DNA of 9,553 nt from an uncultured Kiloniellales bacterium (lineage in GTDB: Bacteria > Pseudomonadota > Alphaproteobacteria > Kiloniellales > JAKSDN01), in NCBI GenBank assembly GCA_947259625.1, contig CAMYMY010000109.1, positions 1 to 9,553 of the forward strand, written 5' to 3'. Of this stretch, positions 7,679 through 9,553 are shown piece after piece (the first letter of the stretch is position 1; each line of letters opens with the position of its first letter). The notes under the pieces are model-generated. The model worked only from the letters and a program-made list of their open reading frames with translations, was not told the origin of the DNA and did no database searches. The position numbers and the translations under genes were made by a program.

Positions 7679-8470
7679 ATGGAAGAACCCTTCTTTCTCG
7701 AGGAGATCGGCGAGACCGGGGTGGCGCGCATCACGCTCACCCGCACGCGGGTCCACAATGCCTTCAACGATCTTCTGATCGCCGAGCTGACGCGCAGCCT
7801 AGAGGGCCTGGAAAGCGATCCGCGCGTGCGCGCCGTGGTGCTGGCGGCCCAGGGCAACAGCTTCTCGGCGGGCGCCGACCTGACCTGGATGGAGCGCATG
7901 GCCGGCTACGGCAAGGACGAGAACCTGGAGGATGCCCGGGCCCTGGCCGAGCTCATGCGTCGACTCAACACGCTGGCCAAGCCGACACTGGCTCTGGTCC
8001 AGGGGCCGGCCTTCGGCGGCGGGGTCGGACTGGTTGCCTGCTGCGACATCGCGATCGCCGCCGAGACCGCGTCCTTCTGCCTGTCCGAGGTCCGGCTTGG
8101 CCTGATCCCGGCGGTGATATCGCCCTATGTCGTCGCCGCCATGGGCGAGCGCGCGGCACGCCGCTACTTCCTGACCGCCGAACGCTTCTCCGCCGCCGAG
8201 GCCTTGCGGCTCGGCCTGGTTCACGAGGTCGTGGCCGACGAGCAGCTCGAGGTTCGCGGCGAGCGCCTGGCCAAAGCCATGCTGACCGGCGGCCCGAAGG
8301 CGCAGTCGGCGGCCAAAGAGCTGATCTTTGCGGTCTCGAACCGGCCGCCCGACGACGGCCTAGTGGAGGACACGGCCCGGCGCATCGCGGAAGTCCGTGC
8401 CGGCGAGGAGGCCCGCGAGGGCATCGCTGCCTTTCTGCAAAAGCGCAAGCCGCAGTGGGGTCGGGACTGA
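7679..8470 (+). CDS. liuC: Methylglutaconyl-CoA hydratase (enoyl-CoA hydratase family)
   Basis: A 263-residue crotonase-fold enzyme that hydrates 3-methylglutaconyl-CoA to 3-hydroxy-3-methylglutaryl-CoA, the step after LiuB. The first oxyanion-hole loop is FSAGADLTWM (62-71), the second GPAFGGGVGL (109-118). The fingerprint SEVRLGLIPAVISPYV (136-151) is characteristic of LiuC proteins. Of the two classical catalytic glutamates, the second is kept as Glu137, while the first is Gly117 (in GVGLVACCD). I recall LiuC proteins commonly having Gly there, so this is probably a subfamily trait and not damage. The C-terminal KRKPQW (255-260) is typical of crotonases. It starts 5 bases after the liuB stop, with CAGGA inside the end of liuB as ribosome site, and is followed 30 bases later by the alpha-subunit gene. 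The family and pathway calls are strong because of that neighbourhood. Confidence 0.92.
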   Translation: MEEPFFLEEIGETGVARITLTRTRVHNAFNDLLIAELTRSLEGLESDPRVRAVVLAAQGNSFSAGADLTWMERMAGYGKDENLEDARALAELMRRLNTLAKPTLALVQGPAFGGGVGLVACCDIAIAAETASFCLSEVRLGLIPAVISPYVVAAMGERAARRYFLTAERFSAAEALRLGLVHEVVADEQLEVRGERLAKAMLTGGPKAQSAAKELIFAVSNRPPDDGLVEDTARRIAEVRAGEEAREGIAAFLQKRKPQWGRD

Positions 8471-8490
8471 CATGGGGCCCGCGGAAATCG

Positions 8491-8496
8491 AGGGAG
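8491..8496 (+). promoter_or_regulatory. Ribosome binding site of liuD
   Basis: AGGGAG sits 4 bases before the ATG at 8501, in the 30-base gap after liuC. It supports that ATG as the start; no promoter or hairpin is visible in the gap, which fits a single liuBCD transcript. Confidence 0.55.
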
Positions 8497-8500
8497 TTCG

Positions 8501-9553
8501 ATGTTCGATACCCTCCTGATCGCCAACCGGGGCGAGATCGCCTGCCGCGTGATCCGCACGGCCAGACGCATGGGGCTGCGCAGCGTCGCGGTCTACTCGG
8601 AGGCGGACGCGGAGGCGCTGCACGTCACCCTGGCCGACGAGGCGCGGCTGATCGGGCCGGCGCCCGCAGCGGAGAGCTACCTGAACATTACGGCGATCCT
8701 CGAGGCGGCCCGGACGAGCGGTGCCCAGGCGGTGCATCCGGGTTATGGGTTCCTCGCCGAGAACGCCGAGTTCGCCGAGGCCTGCGGCGAGGCCGGGCTG
8801 GTCTTCGTCGGGCCGCCGCCCGGGGCAATCCGGGCCATGGGATCGAAGAGCGAGGCCAAGAGCCTGATGGAACAGGCCGGCGTGCCCTTGGTGCCCGGCT
8901 ACCACGGCTCCAGCCAGGATCTGGCGGTTCTCGAACGCGCGGCTCGGGTGGTCGGCTATCCGGTGCTGATCAAGGCTTCGGCCGGTGGTGGCGGCAAGGG
9001 CATGCGCGTGGTCGAGCAGCCGATGGACTTCGACACGGCGGTCGCCGCCGCGCGGCGTGAGGCGGCCGCGGCTTTCGGCGACGATCGGGTTTTGCTGGAG
9101 AAGTACCTGGGCCGGCCGCGCCACATAGAGCTGCAGGTCTTCGCCGACGGCCATGGCAATGCACTGCATCTCTTCGAGCGCGACTGCTCGATCCAGCGGC
9201 GCCACCAGAAGGTCCTGGAGGAGGCGCCGGCCCCAGGCTTGACCCCCGAGCGTCGGGCCGAGATGGGCGCGGCCGCCGTGGCCGGGGCCCGGGCGATCGG
9301 CTATGTCGGAGCCGGCACGGTCGAGTTCCTCCTCGAGCGCGAGACCTTCTACTTCATGGAAATGAACACGCGCCTGCAGGTCGAGCATCCGGTGACCGAG
9401 ATGGTTACCGGCCTGGACCTGGTCGAGTGGCAGCTGCGCGTCGCCGCCGGCGAACCGCTGCCCTGCGACCAGGAGGAACTCGAGCTGCGCGGCCACGCCA
9501 TAGAGGCGCGGGTTTATGCCGAGGACCCGGCGCGCGGCTTCCTGCCGGCGACC
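8501..9553 (+). CDS. liuD: Methylcrotonyl-CoA carboxylase alpha subunit, biotin carboxylase part (3' end outside window)
   Basis: The first 351 residues of a biotin carboxylase subunit, still open at the window edge; full LiuD proteins are about 650-670 residues, with a biotinyl (MKM) domain at the far end that is not visible here. It uses ATP and bicarbonate to carboxylate biotin, which LiuB then transfers to 3-methylcrotonyl-CoA. It opens with MFDTLLIANRGEIACRVIR (1-19), then HPGYGFLAENAEFA (79-92). The ATP-grasp part has Lys158 in VLIKASAGGGGKGMRVV (155-171), RDCSIQRRHQKV (227-238) with Lys237, and EMNTRLQVEHPVTE (287-300) with Glu287, Asn289, Arg291 and Glu295. EARVYAEDP follows at 335-343. 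All expected catalytic residues are present. Acetyl- and propionyl-CoA carboxylase subunits share these motifs; the position after liuB and liuC makes methylcrotonyl-CoA carboxylase the best call. An HMG-CoA lyase gene is expected beyond the edge. Confidence 0.93.
   Translation, partial: MFDTLLIANRGEIACRVIRTARRMGLRSVAVYSEADAEALHVTLADEARLIGPAPAAESYLNITAILEAARTSGAQAVHPGYGFLAENAEFAEACGEAGLVFVGPPPGAIRAMGSKSEAKSLMEQAGVPLVPGYHGSSQDLAVLERAARVVGYPVLIKASAGGGGKGMRVVEQPMDFDTAVAAARREAAAAFGDDRVLLEKYLGRPRHIELQVFADGHGNALHLFERDCSIQRRHQKVLEEAPAPGLTPERRAEMGAAAVAGARAIGYVGAGTVEFLLERETFYFMEMNTRLQVEHPVTEMVTGLDLVEWQLRVAAGEPLPCDQEELELRGHAIEARVYAEDPARGFLPAT

Overview
The window is dense, GC-rich bacterial DNA carrying eleven protein genes with very short gaps. 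The codon bias, the gene content and the protein styles suggest an alphaproteobacterium, probably of the Rhodospirillales or a related group; this is an inference from style, not from a marker gene. I found no tRNA, rRNA, CRISPR array, insertion sequence, phage gene or sign of recent transfer.

Left block (bases 1-4930, + strand): the 3' end of an unrecognised gene with an SH3-like tail, then a tightly packed run of thiolase, a small cysteine-rich DUF1272 protein, a CsgA-like short-chain dehydrogenase, a DUF3291 protein, an acyl-CoA dehydrogenase and a DsbA-fold isomerase of the 2-hydroxychromene-2-carboxylate isomerase type. Two junctions overlap (SDR/DUF3291 and DUF3291/acyl-CoA dehydrogenase), which points to one transcript with translational coupling. 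The recognised enzymes fit acyl-CoA oxidation and thiolytic cleavage.

Middle (4938-5894, - strand): a threonine/serine dehydratase-like PLP enzyme without a regulatory domain. It converges on the left block with a 7-base gap and diverges from the right block across a 171-base spacer. The spacer holds a possible promoter and a 10-base perfect palindrome.

Right block (6066-9553, + strand): the core of the leucine/isovalerate (liu) pathway: methylcrotonyl-CoA carboxylase beta subunit (liuB), methylglutaconyl-CoA hydratase (liuC) and the start of the biotin-carrying alpha subunit (liuD), which is cut by the window edge. Together they turn 3-methylcrotonyl-CoA into HMG-CoA. HMG-CoA lyase would then give acetyl-CoA and acetoacetate, and the thiolase of the left block could cleave acetoacetyl-CoA made from the latter. 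No isovaleryl-CoA dehydrogenase (liuA) is present; the acyl-CoA dehydrogenase here carries the catalytic glutamate in the short-chain/medium-chain position instead.

Most of this is ordinary branched-chain and fatty acyl-CoA catabolism. I do not see a clearly new system. The points most worth a second look are the two uncharacterised small proteins embedded in the acyl-CoA operon, the unusual glycine loop of the dehydratase, and the missing liuA.
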